From Streptomyces sp. S4.7 (GTDB lineage: Bacteria; Actinomycetota; Actinomycetes; Streptomycetales; Streptomycetaceae), in contig NZ_CP048397.1 of the NCBI RefSeq assembly GCF_010384365.1, positions 7,197,683 through 7,261,682 of the forward strand: 64,000 nt of DNA, written 5' to 3'. Positions 43,557 to 52,180 of this stretch are shown here, in pieces. How positions within the stretch are numbered: position 1 is the stretch's first letter; each line of letters opens with the position of its first letter. The translations under genes were made by a program, and so were the position numbers. The notes beneath the pieces were generated by a model that was given only the letters and a program-made list of their open reading frames with translations, was not told the origin of the DNA and did no database searches.

Positions 43557-44042
43557 TCACTCCTCCCGGCGCTGGGTGGTGCGGCGGCTGCCGCTGGACG
43601 AAGCGGTCTTGCGCGCCGGCCGCTTCTCCTTCTCCTTGTCTTCGTCGTCGTCGGAGCCGGAGCCGGAGCGCGAGTCGGAGTCGGAACGGCCGCTCTGGAA
43701 CGAGTCGGTGAAGGCTTCCACCGCTCCCGTCAGCGCTCCTTTCGACTTGCCCTTGGCTCCGCTCTCGACCGAGTCACCGACGATGTCGGTGAGCTGTGTC
43801 GGTGCCTTGCGGCCCGATTCGAGGTCCAGTCGGTTGCACGCCTCCGCGAATCGCAGATACGTGTCGACACTGGCGACGACGACGCGAACGTCGATCTTGA
43901 GGATCTCGATGCCGACGATCGAGACACGAACGAAGGCGTCGATGACGAGCCCCCTGTCGAGAATCAGCTCAAGAACGTCGTAGAGGTTTCCGGATCCGCT
44001 GCCACCGGAGTTGGTGGCGTTGCTCTGCTGCACGAGACTCAT
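43557..44042 (-). CDS. gvpA: Major gas vesicle shell protein GvpA
   Basis: 161 residues. The conserved core NLYDVLELILDRGLVIDAFVRVSIVGIEILKIDVRVVVASVDTYLRFAEACNRLDLE forms the rib-like shell wall. The C-terminal extension of about 85 residues is unusual beside the roughly 70-residue classical GvpA: it is polar, with a D/E/K-rich, then Arg-rich end. The start 44042 has AGGAAGG; an ATG six codons upstream has no site. Confidence 0.93.
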   Translation of the reverse strand: MSLVQQSNATNSGGSGSGNLYDVLELILDRGLVIDAFVRVSIVGIEILKIDVRVVVASVDTYLRFAEACNRLDLESGRKAPTQLTDIVGDSVESGAKGKSKGALTGAVEAFTDSFQSGRSDSDSRSGSGSDDDEDKEKEKRPARKTASSSGSRRTTQRREE

Positions 44043-44103
44043 CGTCGGCCTTCCTTCCAATGAGTTGTGTTACTGGTCGGCCCGATCACGGAGCAGGTAC
44101 GAC

Positions 44104-44400
44104 TCAACGGTCGACCTGGCCCCGTGAATACCGGCGAATTCGTTCGTAGCCCACGAGTTGGCCCTGACCGTCGAGTGAGACGCGATAGGAGGCCATGACG
44201 CTGGTGGTGTCGGGGATCTTCTCGATCTCGACGACTTCCACGTCAGCTGTCCACCCCTCGTCCGTGGCCTTGAGAGCGGACACGGAACTGGGCTCGCAGC
44301 GGAGCAGTTCGGCGAGTTGTCCGGCGGCCTTTCGCATCGCCGTCGAGATGTCGATACGCTCCTGCTTCTCTTCGCCGTCCTTGCTTTCCGTCGTAGCCAT
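44104..44400 (-). CDS. gvpO: Gas vesicle protein GvpO
   Basis: A 98-residue GvpO: ISTAMRKAAGQLAELLRCEPSSVSALKATDEGWTADVEVVEIEKIPDTTSVMASYRVSLDGQGQLVGYERIRRYSRGQ. First gene of the minus-strand operon, so the promoter should lie upstream of 44400. The start with GGCGGGGAA is preferred to an Arg-rich upstream extension. Confidence 0.94.
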   Translation of the reverse strand: MATTESKDGEEKQERIDISTAMRKAAGQLAELLRCEPSSVSALKATDEGWTADVEVVEIEKIPDTTSVMASYRVSLDGQGQLVGYERIRRYSRGQVDR

Positions 44401-44584
44401 TTCCCCGCCTGTCGTACGTCGTCCGGAGAGGCTTGCCGTCCGCCCTGTCCGGTTCATTTCGGTTGGCCATCGTTCGTGGTGTCAGTGCGGGTGCCCCTCG
44501 GATCCGAACGTATGCGTGAGAGGAAACACAGTGCGCCCGACGCCTCCGTCCGAGGACGGAAAGAACGTGGGTACGGTCTGGTGC

Positions 44585-44953
44585 ATGACGCTTCAACATC
44601 CCGCGAACCGTGGTGGCGACAGGCCCGGACGGTTCGCCCGCCTTGCCGAGTACGCCTCCAACTTCTCGAGTTCACCGGCCTTTTTCGGGATCTGCATGGT
44701 CCTCGTCGGCATCGTCATCGGCGCGCACTTCGCCAAGCTGGAGGTGACCTGGCTGCTGCTCGCCGGCGAATCGATGACCGCGGTGACGCTGCTGCTGCTG
44801 GCCCTGCTGAAGAACTCCGAGCGCCGTGCGGAGCACGCCATCCAGCTGAAGCTGGACGCCATCGCGGCGGCGCTCCTGGAGACGCAGGAAGGCAAGCCGG
44901 GCACGGCCGTCAAGAGCCTCCGGGAGGCCATCAAGATCGAGGACGACACCTGA
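44585..44953 (+). CDS. Small membrane protein of the 'low affinity iron permease' family
   Basis: 122 residues with two membrane helices (AFFGICMVLVGIVIGAHFA and VTWLLLAGESMTAVTLLLLALL), then KNSERRAEHAIQLKLDAIAAALLE, a stretch shared by proteins named low affinity iron permease (PF04120). The iron-transport function of this family in bacteria is not established. The start ATG 44585 has no strong binding site; an in-frame GTG 18 bases upstream is possible. It is divergent from gvpO. Confidence 0.75.
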   Translation: MTLQHPANRGGDRPGRFARLAEYASNFSSSPAFFGICMVLVGIVIGAHFAKLEVTWLLLAGESMTAVTLLLLALLKNSERRAEHAIQLKLDAIAAALLETQEGKPGTAVKSLREAIKIEDDT

Positions 44954-44959
44954 TCCCGG

Positions 44960-44978
44960 GGACGCGGAGTTCGCGTCC
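44960..44978. terminator. Small hairpin after the iron-permease-like gene
   Basis: A 7-bp GC stem (44960-44966 with 44972-44978) seven bases after the stop codon. It is short for a terminator. Confidence 0.4.
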
Positions 44979-45080
44979 GCGTGCACGTCCGTGACGCGCG
45001 GTGTCAGATCCGTGTGAGAACCGGTGAGCGAGGGGGTACCCATAGCGGTTCACCGGACAGTACGACCAAGGAGGCCCACC

Positions 45081-45407
45081 GTGCCGGCAGGATCCAGCCG
45101 CAAGCGCGAGCGACAGTACGAGCACATCAAGGAAGGCGCCGAGAAGCGCGGTACGCCGGAAGGGCGCGCCAAGGAGATCGCCTCGCGCACGGTCAACAAG
45201 GAACGCGCCCGTTCGGGTGAGGCCAGGTCCGCGAGCAGGACGTCCACGCGAGACCCCAAGTCCGCCTCGCAGCGCGGGGGCGAGCGCTCCCACCGAGGCC
45301 CTCAGGGACCGACGAGGGACCAGCTCTACGCCGAGGCGAAGAAGAAGAACGTCGAAGGCCGCTCGTCCATGAACAAGGAACAACTGCGCAAGGCCGTCGG
45401 CCGCTGA
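45081..45407 (+). CDS. Small basic protein of the 'plasmid stabilization protein' type
   Basis: 108 very polar residues rich in Arg, Lys, Ser and Glu. The start (SSRKRERQYEHIKEGAEKRGTPEGRAKEIASRTVNKERARSGE) and the end (TRDQLYAEAKKKNVEGRSSMNKEQLRKAVGR, like a Rho-N/SAP helix-extended-loop-helix) match small proteins often labelled plasmid stabilization protein, though no such role is shown. The GTG start follows AAGGAGG. Confidence 0.7.
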   Translation: MPAGSSRKRERQYEHIKEGAEKRGTPEGRAKEIASRTVNKERARSGEARSASRTSTRDPKSASQRGGERSHRGPQGPTRDQLYAEAKKKNVEGRSSMNKEQLRKAVGR

Positions 45408-45523
45408 TCCGGCGCTGTCCGGCCCGGCCCACGACCCGCGCGCCCGCCACGCGCCCGGCCGGACCCCGGTCGGCCGCGCCGGTTTGACCTGTAGCGCGTA
45501 GCGGAGAACGGCGAGAGGGCCTC

Positions 45524-45928
45524 ATGGACGAACTGGGCATCGGCTTCGTCGCGTTCTCACCGCTCGGGCGCGGGGTGCTCACCGGCGGCGTCCGGAGTCT
45601 CGACGCCCCGCCCCGGACGACGCCCGGCGCCGGCTCCCGCGCTTCCAGCCGGAGGCCTTCGCGGCGAACCGCGTGCTCGTGGAGCGCGTCGAGCGGATCG
45701 CGGCCGACAAGGGCGTCACGGTCGCGCAGGTGGCTCGCCCGGCTGCTCGGCCAGGGAGTCGTACCGATCCCCGGCACGCGCCACCGCTCCCGGCCCGACG
45801 AGAACGCCGCCGCCGCGCACATCACGCTGTCGCGCGACGAGCTGCGGCGGCTGACGGAGGCGCTGCCCGCCTCGGAGATCGCGGGCGGGCGCGACTTCGC
45901 CCCGGTGGCCGAGGGAGCCGACCGCTGA
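45524..45928 (+). pseudogene. Aldo/keto reductase remnant, 5'-truncated and twice frameshifted
   Basis: The opening ELGIGFVAFSPLGRGVLTG is the conserved mid-region of aldo/keto reductases. The expected next part (PDDARRRLPRFQPEAFAANRVLVERVERIAADKGVTVAQVA) is found in the +2 frame at about 45615-45740, and the final part (LGQGVVPIPGTRHRSR, ENAAAAHITLSRDELRRL) returns to the first frame. The catalytic N-terminal half with Asp-Tyr-Lys-His is absent. This is a dead gene. Confidence 0.85.
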
Positions 45929-45973
45929 AATCCGACCGTCGGGAAGGGGGGTGAGGGGCCGCGCTGCCGGGGA

Positions 45974-46717
45974 CTACCGGGCGGCCCGCCGGATCCACTC
46001 CTCGTAGCGCGTGGACGAGAGACGGGCGTCCGGCCCCGGCGTGAGGACGTCGCCGGTGATGACGGCGAACATGCCGGCCCGGTCGTCGGTGGTCACCGTT
46101 CGGCCGTCGTGCCGCGCGGCCAGCGTGAGCCGGCCGAGCTCGTCGAGGCGGAAGACCTCCGGGCCCGCGATGTCGCGGATGCCCCGGAGCGGGGCGCCCG
46201 TCGCCACCTCGACCACGTTGTCGACGATGTCCGCCGCGGCCATCGGCTGGATGGGAGTCGCGGGCAGCCGGACGGTCGACTCGTCCGAGGTCCACGACAG
46301 GACGGCGTCCATGAACTCGAAGAACTGGGTGGCGCGCACGATGGAGTACGGCGTGGGCCCCTCGCGCAGCAGCTCCTCCTGAAGGGCCTTGGCGCGGTAG
46401 TAGTCCAGCTGGGGCACCTGGTCCACGCCGACGATCGAGAGGATCACCTGGTGCCGTACGCCGGCCTTCTCGCCGGCGGCCAGCAGGTTGGTCATGGAGG
46501 TGCGGAAGAAGTCCAGGGACGCCTCGTCGAAGGTCGGCGAGTTCGCGAGGTTGACGACGACCTCGGCGCCGTCCAGCGCCTGGTCCAGGCCCTTGCCCGT
46601 GAGCAGGTCGACTCCCGTGGACAGCGCCGCGGGGACGGCCTCGTGCCCGGCGGCGGTCAGTTTGTCCACGACCTGGGAGCCGATCAGTCCGGTGCCACCG
46701 ACGACTGTGATCTTCAT
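45974..46717 (-). CDS. NmrA/SDR-type NAD(P)-binding oxidoreductase
   Basis: 247 residues of the atypical SDR (NmrA-like) fold. KITVVGGTGLIGSQVVDKLTAAGHE is the dinucleotide-binding loop, then GAEVVVNLANSP, VILSIVGVDQ and YYRAKALQEELL, with a Y-x-x-x-K pair. It probably acts as a reductase or redox sensor, with unknown substrate. The start 46717 has AGGGTGA. It is divergent from an Rrf2 regulator with two operator-like repeats between them. Confidence 0.82.
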   Translation of the reverse strand: MKITVVGGTGLIGSQVVDKLTAAGHEAVPAALSTGVDLLTGKGLDQALDGAEVVVNLANSPTFDEASLDFFRTSMTNLLAAGEKAGVRHQVILSIVGVDQVPQLDYYRAKALQEELLREGPTPYSIVRATQFFEFMDAVLSWTSDESTVRLPATPIQPMAAADIVDNVVEVATGAPLRGIRDIAGPEVFRLDELGRLTLAARHDGRTVTTDDRAGMFAVITGDVLTPGPDARLSSTRYEEWIRRAAR

Positions 46718-46784
46718 GGCTGTCACCCTTCACCGCTTGCCGACGGGCGCGCGGGAGTTCCCGTTGAGGACACCGTCCTCAACT

Positions 46785-46828
46785 CGGATATTTATTGTCC
46801 GTAATCATAGTCGGATAGTCTTTGTCCG
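46785..46828. promoter_or_regulatory. Pair of CGGATA-N4-TTGTCCG repeats, probable Rrf2 operators
   Basis: Two 17-base elements, 46785-46801 and 46812-46828, share CGGATA-N4-TTGTCCG with imperfect dyad symmetry (CGGA...TCCG) and start 27 bases apart. They occupy the divergent promoter region between the NmrA-like gene and the Rrf2 gene, an AT-rich island in GC-rich surroundings. Confidence 0.7.
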
Positions 46829-46860
46829 AGTCAAAGAGGGCGCGGAGCAGGGGTGAGGTC

Positions 46861-47337
46861 ATGAAGTTGACGGGCGGCGTCGAGTGGGCGCTGCACTGCT
46901 GCGTGGTGCTGACCACGGCGCCCGATCCGGTGCCCGCGGCCCGGCTCGCCGAGCTGCACGACGTCTCCGCCAGCTATCTGGCCAAGCAGTTGCAGGCGCT
47001 CTCGCGGGCCGGTCTCGTCAGCTCCAGCCAGGGCAACGCCGGGGGATACTCCCTGACCAGGGCCCCCGAACTGATCACCGTTCTCGATGTCGTCGAGGCC
47101 GTCGACGGCTCGAAGCCCGCGTTCGTCTGCACCGAGATCCGGCAGCGCGGTCCGCTGGCGACACCTCCGGAGGCATGCACCCGGCCCTGCGCGATCTCCC
47201 GGGCGATGGCCGGGGCGGACGCCGCCTGGCGTGCGGCACTTGAGACGATATCCGTCGCGGACCTCGCCCGGAGTGTGGACGAGGACTACGGCCCCACCGC
47301 GCTCGCGGGCATCCGCACCTGGCTCTCCGGCCCCTGA
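46861..47337 (+). CDS. Rrf2 family transcriptional regulator
   Basis: 158 residues with a winged helix (AARLAELHDVSASYLAKQLQALSRAGLVSSSQGNAGGYSLTR), as in IscR/NsrR/RsrR. Three cysteines follow the DNA-binding part (VCTEIRQ..., ACTRPCAIS) in the place where relatives bind an Fe-S cluster or sense redox or nitrosative stress. It probably represses the divergent oxidoreductase and itself. GGGGTGAGG precedes the ATG. Confidence 0.88.
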   Translation: MKLTGGVEWALHCCVVLTTAPDPVPAARLAELHDVSASYLAKQLQALSRAGLVSSSQGNAGGYSLTRAPELITVLDVVEAVDGSKPAFVCTEIRQRGPLATPPEACTRPCAISRAMAGADAAWRAALETISVADLARSVDEDYGPTALAGIRTWLSGP

Positions 47338-47897
47338 GCGCCGGCGGCCGGAGCCCAGGAGGCCGAGCCGCCCAGCAGCGCGGAGAACCGGTCGGTGACC
47401 TGCGCCAGGGCCTCGGCGGCGCCCGGCGCGACGGTCGGTGTGCCGTCGTCGCGTCGCCGAGCGAGCCCCGCCGCACCTGTGAGTCGTCGGTGAGCGTGCC
47501 CCGATGGGCCGGGCGGGAGGTGCGTACGTCGAGTTCCTCGTCCCAGGTGGTGGCGGTGGCCGCGGCGCCACCTGGGAGCCCCGCGAGGACGACGGTGTCC
47601 GGCCGGAAGACGGCCGGGGGCCGGTCCCCGCCGAGGAGCGCGGCGACGGCTCCGGTGTCGGCCCCGACCGGTACGACACCGCGCCCGGGGACTGCATCTT
47701 CGTCCCGCCGTTCGTGCCGCACCGACGACACCTGACCGGGGCGGCGCTGCCCCGGTCGGCCGCGCCGGTCCTCCCCTCGCAGGGTGAATTATCGAGCGTA
47801 TGTGCCCGTGGAGATGCGGGCGCGCCTCCGCCTACAGTTGCGTGGCGGTCGCTGCGGTTCGTGGTCCGGTTCGGTTCGGCGTCGAGGGAGGCCGCTC
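47338..47897. other. 560-base region with only traces of genes
   Basis: No intact gene is supported. On the plus strand about 20 codons near 47670-47735 (YDTAPGDCIFVPPFVPHR) resemble the metal-binding end of a cupin. On the minus strand a protein-like stretch (TWDEELDVRTSRPAHRGTLTDDSQVRRGSLGDATTAHR, then in another frame EALAQVTDRFSALLGG) covers about 47570-47370. Both break off within a few dozen codons and overlap one another's surroundings, so this is probably decayed sequence. The promoter of the EF-hand gene should lie in its last 100 bases. Confidence 0.4.
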
Positions 47898-48443
47898 ATG
47901 GCCAGCGAGTTTCAGGAGCGCAAGCTCAAGGGGATGTTCGCCGCGTTCGACGCGGACGGTGACGGTTATCTGCGGCAGCAGGACTTCGTGGCGCTCGTCG
48001 CCCGCTGGAGCCGGCTGCCGGGAGTGGAACCGGGGACGGAGCTGCGCGCCGGGGTCGAGTCCCTGCTGATGGGCTGGTGGGCGGCGCTCCTGGAGGTGGG
48101 CGACGCCAACGGTGACGGCGCTGTCGACCTGGACGAAATGCTCGCGCTCGTCGACCGGCTCCCGGCCATGGTCGCGGACGTCACCGCGACCGCCGACACG
48201 GTCTTCGACGCCACGGACACCAATGGCGACGGCCGTATATCCCCGGAGGAACACCACAGGCTCGTCGAGACCTGGAACGGGCAGCCCGTGGACATGACGG
48301 GCGTCTTCGACCTGCTCGACCTGAACGGCGACGGTCATCTCAGCCGCGAGGAGTTCGCGCTGCTGTGGCGCCAGTTCTGGATCAGCGACGACCCGGCTGA
48401 GCCGGGCAACTGGCTCTGCGGCCGGTTCCCCGAGAAGCTCTAG
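47898..48443 (+). CDS. EF-hand calcium-binding protein with four sites
   Basis: A 181-residue calerythrin-like soluble protein. Four canonical loops are seen: DADGDGYLRQQD, DANGDGAVDLDE, DTNGDGRISPEE and DLNGDGHLSREE, all with acidic residues in positions 1, 3, 5 and 12. All four should bind calcium. Such proteins act as calcium buffers or sensors in Streptomyces. The ATG at 47898 has GAGGGAGG upstream. Confidence 0.93.
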   Translation: MASEFQERKLKGMFAAFDADGDGYLRQQDFVALVARWSRLPGVEPGTELRAGVESLLMGWWAALLEVGDANGDGAVDLDEMLALVDRLPAMVADVTATADTVFDATDTNGDGRISPEEHHRLVETWNGQPVDMTGVFDLLDLNGDGHLSREEFALLWRQFWISDDPAEPGNWLCGRFPEKL

Positions 48444-48447
48444 CTCC

Positions 48448-48479
48448 TGTCCGGCGGGCCCTCGAAGATCCGCCGGACA
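48448..48479. terminator. Bidirectional hairpin terminator
   Basis: A perfect 10-bp stem (48448-48457 with 48470-48479) and a 12-base loop, between the converging ends of the EF-hand gene and a small membrane-protein gene. Confidence 0.75.
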
Positions 48480-48483
48480 AGCC

Positions 48484-48864
48484 CTAGCAGTGGTAACCGT
48501 CCGGGCACTCCGCGAGCAGCACCGCGAAGACCCAGATGAAGAGGATCGGCACGGCGGACACCGCTCCCATGACGGTGAACCTCCGGCGGACCCGCCGACG
48601 GTGCCCGACATGTGCCACCACGAAGCCAGCGACCGGCGCGACCACCGCACCGACCAGGGCCGCCGAGGCGAACTCGATGCCGAACTGCGCCCGGACTACC
48701 GGAAATCCCATCGCCAGGGCCAGCACGGGAGTCAGCAGAATGAGCGGAGAGGCCGTCCACCACCACGACAGCGCCCTGATCGTCCGATCCAGCCCGGAAG
48801 AGGCCGGGCCATCGGGCGGCGCCGCACCGGGACTTCGGTCCGGGGTGACGCCGGAGGATGACAT
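48484..48864 (-). CDS. Unknown small membrane protein
   Basis: 126 residues with three hydrophobic segments (SPLILLTPVLALAMGFPVV, SAALVGAVVAPVAGFVVAHV, VMGAVSAVPILFIWVFAVLLAE) separated by Arg-rich turns. It ends in ECPDGYHC with two cysteines. No family was recognised. The start at 48864 lacks a good binding site. Confidence 0.6.
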   Translation of the reverse strand: MSSSGVTPDRSPGAAPPDGPASSGLDRTIRALSWWWTASPLILLTPVLALAMGFPVVRAQFGIEFASAALVGAVVAPVAGFVVAHVGHRRRVRRRFTVMGAVSAVPILFIWVFAVLLAECPDGYHC

Positions 48865-49011
48865 GCCGCAATCATAGGCAGTCCCGCTTCCGGGGCACCG
48901 CTGTCCCACTCACACCGTCCTCGCACCGGGACGCCACCGCCACCACCGGCGTCACCGTCGCCGCTCGATAATGCGTTGCCCGGCGTGATCACCGGGCGCG
49001 ATGATCCGAGG

Positions 49012-49920
49012 ATGGCCCCAACTCCCCCCGACGGCCGCGCCGGTATCGACGCGGCCCTGGTGAAACGTCTGATCGCCGCGCAGTTCCCGCAGTGGAGCGC
49101 CCTGCCCGTCACCCCGGTGGAGGTCGACGGATGGGACAACCGGACGTACCGGCTCGGTGAGAGCATGACCGCCCGCCTGCCCACCGCCGCCGGTTACGTC
49201 CCCGCCGTCGCCAAGGAGAACCGGTGGCTGCCCCTGCTGGCACCCCAACTGTCCGTCGCCGTACCGCCGGTGCTCGGCCTGGGGGTCCCCGGCGAGGGAT
49301 ACCCCTTCCCGTGGTCGGTGCGTGGCTGGCTGCCGGGTGCGACGGCGCGGCCCGAGCGGATCGGGGACATGACGGCGTTCGCCGTCGAGGTGGCCGGGTT
49401 CCTGCTCGCCCTCCAGCGCTGCGACGCCACCGGCGGCCCGGCCGCGGGGGAGCACAGCTTCTACCGGGGAACGCCGCCCACGCACTACGACGAAGAGACG
49501 CGGCGCTTCCTCGCCTCTCTCAAGGGCCGGGTGGACACCGACCGGGCCGCCGCCGTGTGGGAGGCCGCGCTCGCCACCGAGTGGCGCGGGGAGCCGGTGT
49601 GGTTCCACGGCGACATCGCCTCCGGCAATCTGCTGGTCGCGGACGGGAAGCTGACGGCCGTCATCGACTTCGGTACGTCGGGGGTCGGGGACCCGGCCTG
49701 CGATCTGGTGATCGCGTGGGGGATGTTCCACGGCGAGAGCCGGGAGGCGTTCCGGCGGACGGTCGGTCAGGACGACGGCACCTGGGCGCGCGCCCGAGGA
49801 TGGGCGCTGTGGAAGGCGCTGCTGGTCCTGTCCCAGAACATCGACACGGACGGGGAACCGGCCGAGGTCAACAGGCATGTGATCGCCGAAGTCCTGGCGG
49901 ACCACGACGAGTTCGCCTGA
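49012..49920 (+). CDS. Aminoglycoside phosphotransferase (APH) family kinase
   Basis: 302 residues. The kinase marks are present: WDNRTYRLGE near the start, the catalytic loop WFHGDIASGNLLV (HxDxxxxN) near residue 200, and the metal-binding VIDFGTSGVGDPACDL. This family phosphorylates antibiotics or small metabolites; without close experimental relatives the substrate is open. ATG 49012 sits directly after GAGG. It stands alone. Confidence 0.85.
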   Translation: MAPTPPDGRAGIDAALVKRLIAAQFPQWSALPVTPVEVDGWDNRTYRLGESMTARLPTAAGYVPAVAKENRWLPLLAPQLSVAVPPVLGLGVPGEGYPFPWSVRGWLPGATARPERIGDMTAFAVEVAGFLLALQRCDATGGPAAGEHSFYRGTPPTHYDEETRRFLASLKGRVDTDRAAAVWEAALATEWRGEPVWFHGDIASGNLLVADGKLTAVIDFGTSGVGDPACDLVIAWGMFHGESREAFRRTVGQDDGTWARARGWALWKALLVLSQNIDTDGEPAEVNRHVIAEVLADHDEFA

Positions 49921-50085
49921 CGAGGCCGGACCCGACTGCCGGCGAGGGCGGCGTCACGTGCGGGCGAGGCGGCGGCGAAACCCGGGAGCCGTGACACCCG
50001 CGCTCCGGCCCACCGGGTGTGTCCTGCTCCCCGCACGCTCCGGCCACGGCTAGGGTCTGTCGTTCGGATCTTGCCGGGCTCGCGG

Positions 50086-50452
50086 TCCCCGGCACGCCCG
50101 CCCCCGGGCGACCATCACCTCGTTCCCGCTCGCGCTGTGGTGGTCCGTCGAGACCGCGACCACCGTCGGGTACAGGGATCTGTACCCGGTCACCGCACCC
50201 GGCCGTGTCATCGCGGGCGCCGTGATGCTCGTCGGGATCTCGGTGTTCAGCATCGTCACCGCCTCCCTGGCCACCTGGTTCGTGGGCAGCGCCGCGCGCA
50301 GGGCCCGCGGGGTGGCGCTCGCCCTGGAACACGCCGAGTCGACGGGGGAGACGGACGCCGCCCGCGAACTGCGCGCCCTGCACGCACGCTTCGACCGCCT
50401 CGAACATCTGCTGGCCCGGGGCCCCGGCAACAGTCCCGAGCCACCCGGCTGA
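50086..50452 (+). pseudogene. Fragment of a two-helix potassium channel
   Basis: In one frame, ATITSFPLALWWSVETATTVGYRDLYPVTAPGRVIAGAVMLVGISVFSIVTASLATWFV is the pore helix, selectivity filter (TVGYRD, normally TVGYGD) and second membrane helix of a KcsA-like channel, followed by a cytoplasmic coiled tail. The first membrane helix and any start codon are missing; GTG 50222 would begin after the filter. The Gly to Arg change in the filter would also damage conduction. It is a remnant. Confidence 0.8.
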
Positions 50453-50479
50453 CCTCGTACCCCGGCGCCCCCGTAACTG

Positions 50480-52180
50480 ATGTGGGCGAGCTACCGCGGC
50501 GGTTGGCGGGAGAGCGCGGCGATGCGGGTCGCCGACGTGATCCTCAGCTTCCCCTCCCTGCTGCTCGCCGTCGTCGTGCTCTACGTCTTCGCGCCCAGCG
50601 CCACGAACATCGTGCTGATCCTCGCCCTCGCCCGGATCCCGGTCTATCTGCGGACCGCGCGCGCCGAGGGCGCCGAACTCAGGAGCCGCCTCTTCGTGGA
50701 CGCGGCGCGGACGTTCGGCGCCGGCACCTGGCCGACGATCTACCGGCACATCCTGCCGATCGCCATGCCGACGCTCCTCACCGTCGCCACCCTCGACTTC
50801 TGCTTCGTCATGCTGACCGAGTCGTCGCTGAGTTTCCTCGGCATCGGCATCCAGCCGCCGGACATCAGCTGGGGACTGATGGTCGCCCAGGGACGCCAGT
50901 ACCTCCAGACGGCCTGGTGGATCGCGGTACTGCCCGGACTCGCCATCGTCCTCACCACCGTGTCGGCCACCGTGCTGGCCGCGTGGGTACGTCTGGCGAC
51001 GGACCCCGCGCAGCGCTGGCGCCTGACGCTGCCGAGGAAGAAGCGCGAGCAGTCGGCCGCGAGCGACAGTGCGGAGCGGCCCGCCCCGCCGGTGTCCGCG
51101 GCGGGTACGGCGAAGACCCCAGAGACCCCCGGGACCCCCGGGACCCCCGAGACGTCCGGAGCCGCGCGGCCCGAAGCGCCGGTCGCCGGGGACGGCGGGA
51201 GCCGCCGCGCGCTGGAGGTCGAGCGCCTCAGCGTCGACCTGCGTACGCCCTCCGGCACCGTCCGCGCCCTCGACTCGGTCGGCTTCACCCTCGACAAGGG
51301 ACGCACCCTCGCGCTGCTCGGCGAGTCCGGCTGCGGCAAGTCGATGACCGCGCAGTCGATCGCCGGGCTGCTGGAACCCGTCGCAGACGTGGTCGGCGGA
51401 GCCATCCGCGTCGGCGGCACCGACGTACTGCGGCTGAGCGCCACCGCGCGCAAGCGGCTCGCCGGACCGGTGCTGTCGATCGTCTTCCAGGACGCGCTCA
51501 CCGCGATGAATCCCGTGCAGAGCGCGGGCAAACAGCTCGGCGAACCGTTCCGGATCCATCGCGGCCTGTCCAGACGCCAGGCGAGGGAGAAGGCGATCGA
51601 GCTCATGGAGACCGTCGGCATCCCCGAACCCCGGGCCCGCGCCCGCTCGTACCCGCACCAGTTCTCCGGCGGCATGCGCCAGCGGCTGCTCATCGCGATG
51701 GCCGTCGCCCTCGGCCCCGACGTACTGATCGCCGACGAACCGACCACCGCGCTCGACGTCACCGTCCAGGCGCAGATCATGCAGCTGCTGCGGGAACTCC
51801 AGGCCGAGCGCGACATGGCGGTCCTGCTGATCACCCATGACCTCGCCGTGGTCTCGGAGCGCGCCGACGACGTCGCGATCATGTACGCGGGCAACGTGGT
51901 GGAGACCGGCCCGGTGCGTGCGGTGTTCGCGAATCCCCGACACCCCTACACGAAGGGCCTGCTCGACTCCGTACCCGAACACGCCGAGAGGGGCGGTCCG
52001 TTGCCCGCCGTCCCCGGCAGCCCGCCCGAGCTGAGCGCGGTGCCGCCGGGCTGCGTCTTCCAGGCGCGCTGCCCGCTCGCCAGGGAACGCTGCGCCGAGG
52101 AACGCCCCCGGCTCGTGACCGACGACGGGGCGGGCCGCGCGGTCGCCTGCCACTTCTCCGAGGAGCTCACCCGTGTCTGA
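50480..52180 (+). CDS. Peptide ABC transporter permease-ATPase fusion, 5'-truncated
   Basis: 566 residues. The first 165 are the C-terminal half of a DppC-type permease: YRGGWRESAAMRVADVILSFPSLLLAVVVLYVF, the EAA-like loop EGAELRSRLFVDAARTFGAGTWPTIYRHILP, and GLMVAQGRQYLQTAWW. A Pro/Thr-rich linker (TPETPGTPGTPETSG, near residue 215) joins it to a complete DppD-type ATPase with LLGESGCGKS, FSGGMRQRLLIAMAVA, LIADEPTTALD and the C-terminal oligopeptide-ATPase Cys cluster. Permease-ATPase fusions exist in this family, but here about 100 N-terminal permease residues are missing, so import is unlikely. It overlaps the next gene. Confidence 0.85.
   Translation: MWASYRGGWRESAAMRVADVILSFPSLLLAVVVLYVFAPSATNIVLILALARIPVYLRTARAEGAELRSRLFVDAARTFGAGTWPTIYRHILPIAMPTLLTVATLDFCFVMLTESSLSFLGIGIQPPDISWGLMVAQGRQYLQTAWWIAVLPGLAIVLTTVSATVLAAWVRLATDPAQRWRLTLPRKKREQSAASDSAERPAPPVSAAGTAKTPETPGTPGTPETSGAARPEAPVAGDGGSRRALEVERLSVDLRTPSGTVRALDSVGFTLDKGRTLALLGESGCGKSMTAQSIAGLLEPVADVVGGAIRVGGTDVLRLSATARKRLAGPVLSIVFQDALTAMNPVQSAGKQLGEPFRIHRGLSRRQAREKAIELMETVGIPEPRARARSYPHQFSGGMRQRLLIAMAVALGPDVLIADEPTTALDVTVQAQIMQLLRELQAERDMAVLLITHDLAVVSERADDVAIMYAGNVVETGPVRAVFANPRHPYTKGLLDSVPEHAERGGPLPAVPGSPPELSAVPPGCVFQARCPLARERCAEERPRLVTDDGAGRAVACHFSEELTRV

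Noticed and set aside
44585..44953. Link of the 'iron permease' family protein to the siderophore regulon
   Set aside because: No iron box was found upstream and the family name is not backed by transport data; it is recorded only as a small membrane protein.
47660..47740. Cupin gene
   Set aside because: Only about 20 residues resemble a cupin; the rest of the frame is Gly/Arg/Pro filler, so only a possible remnant is recorded.
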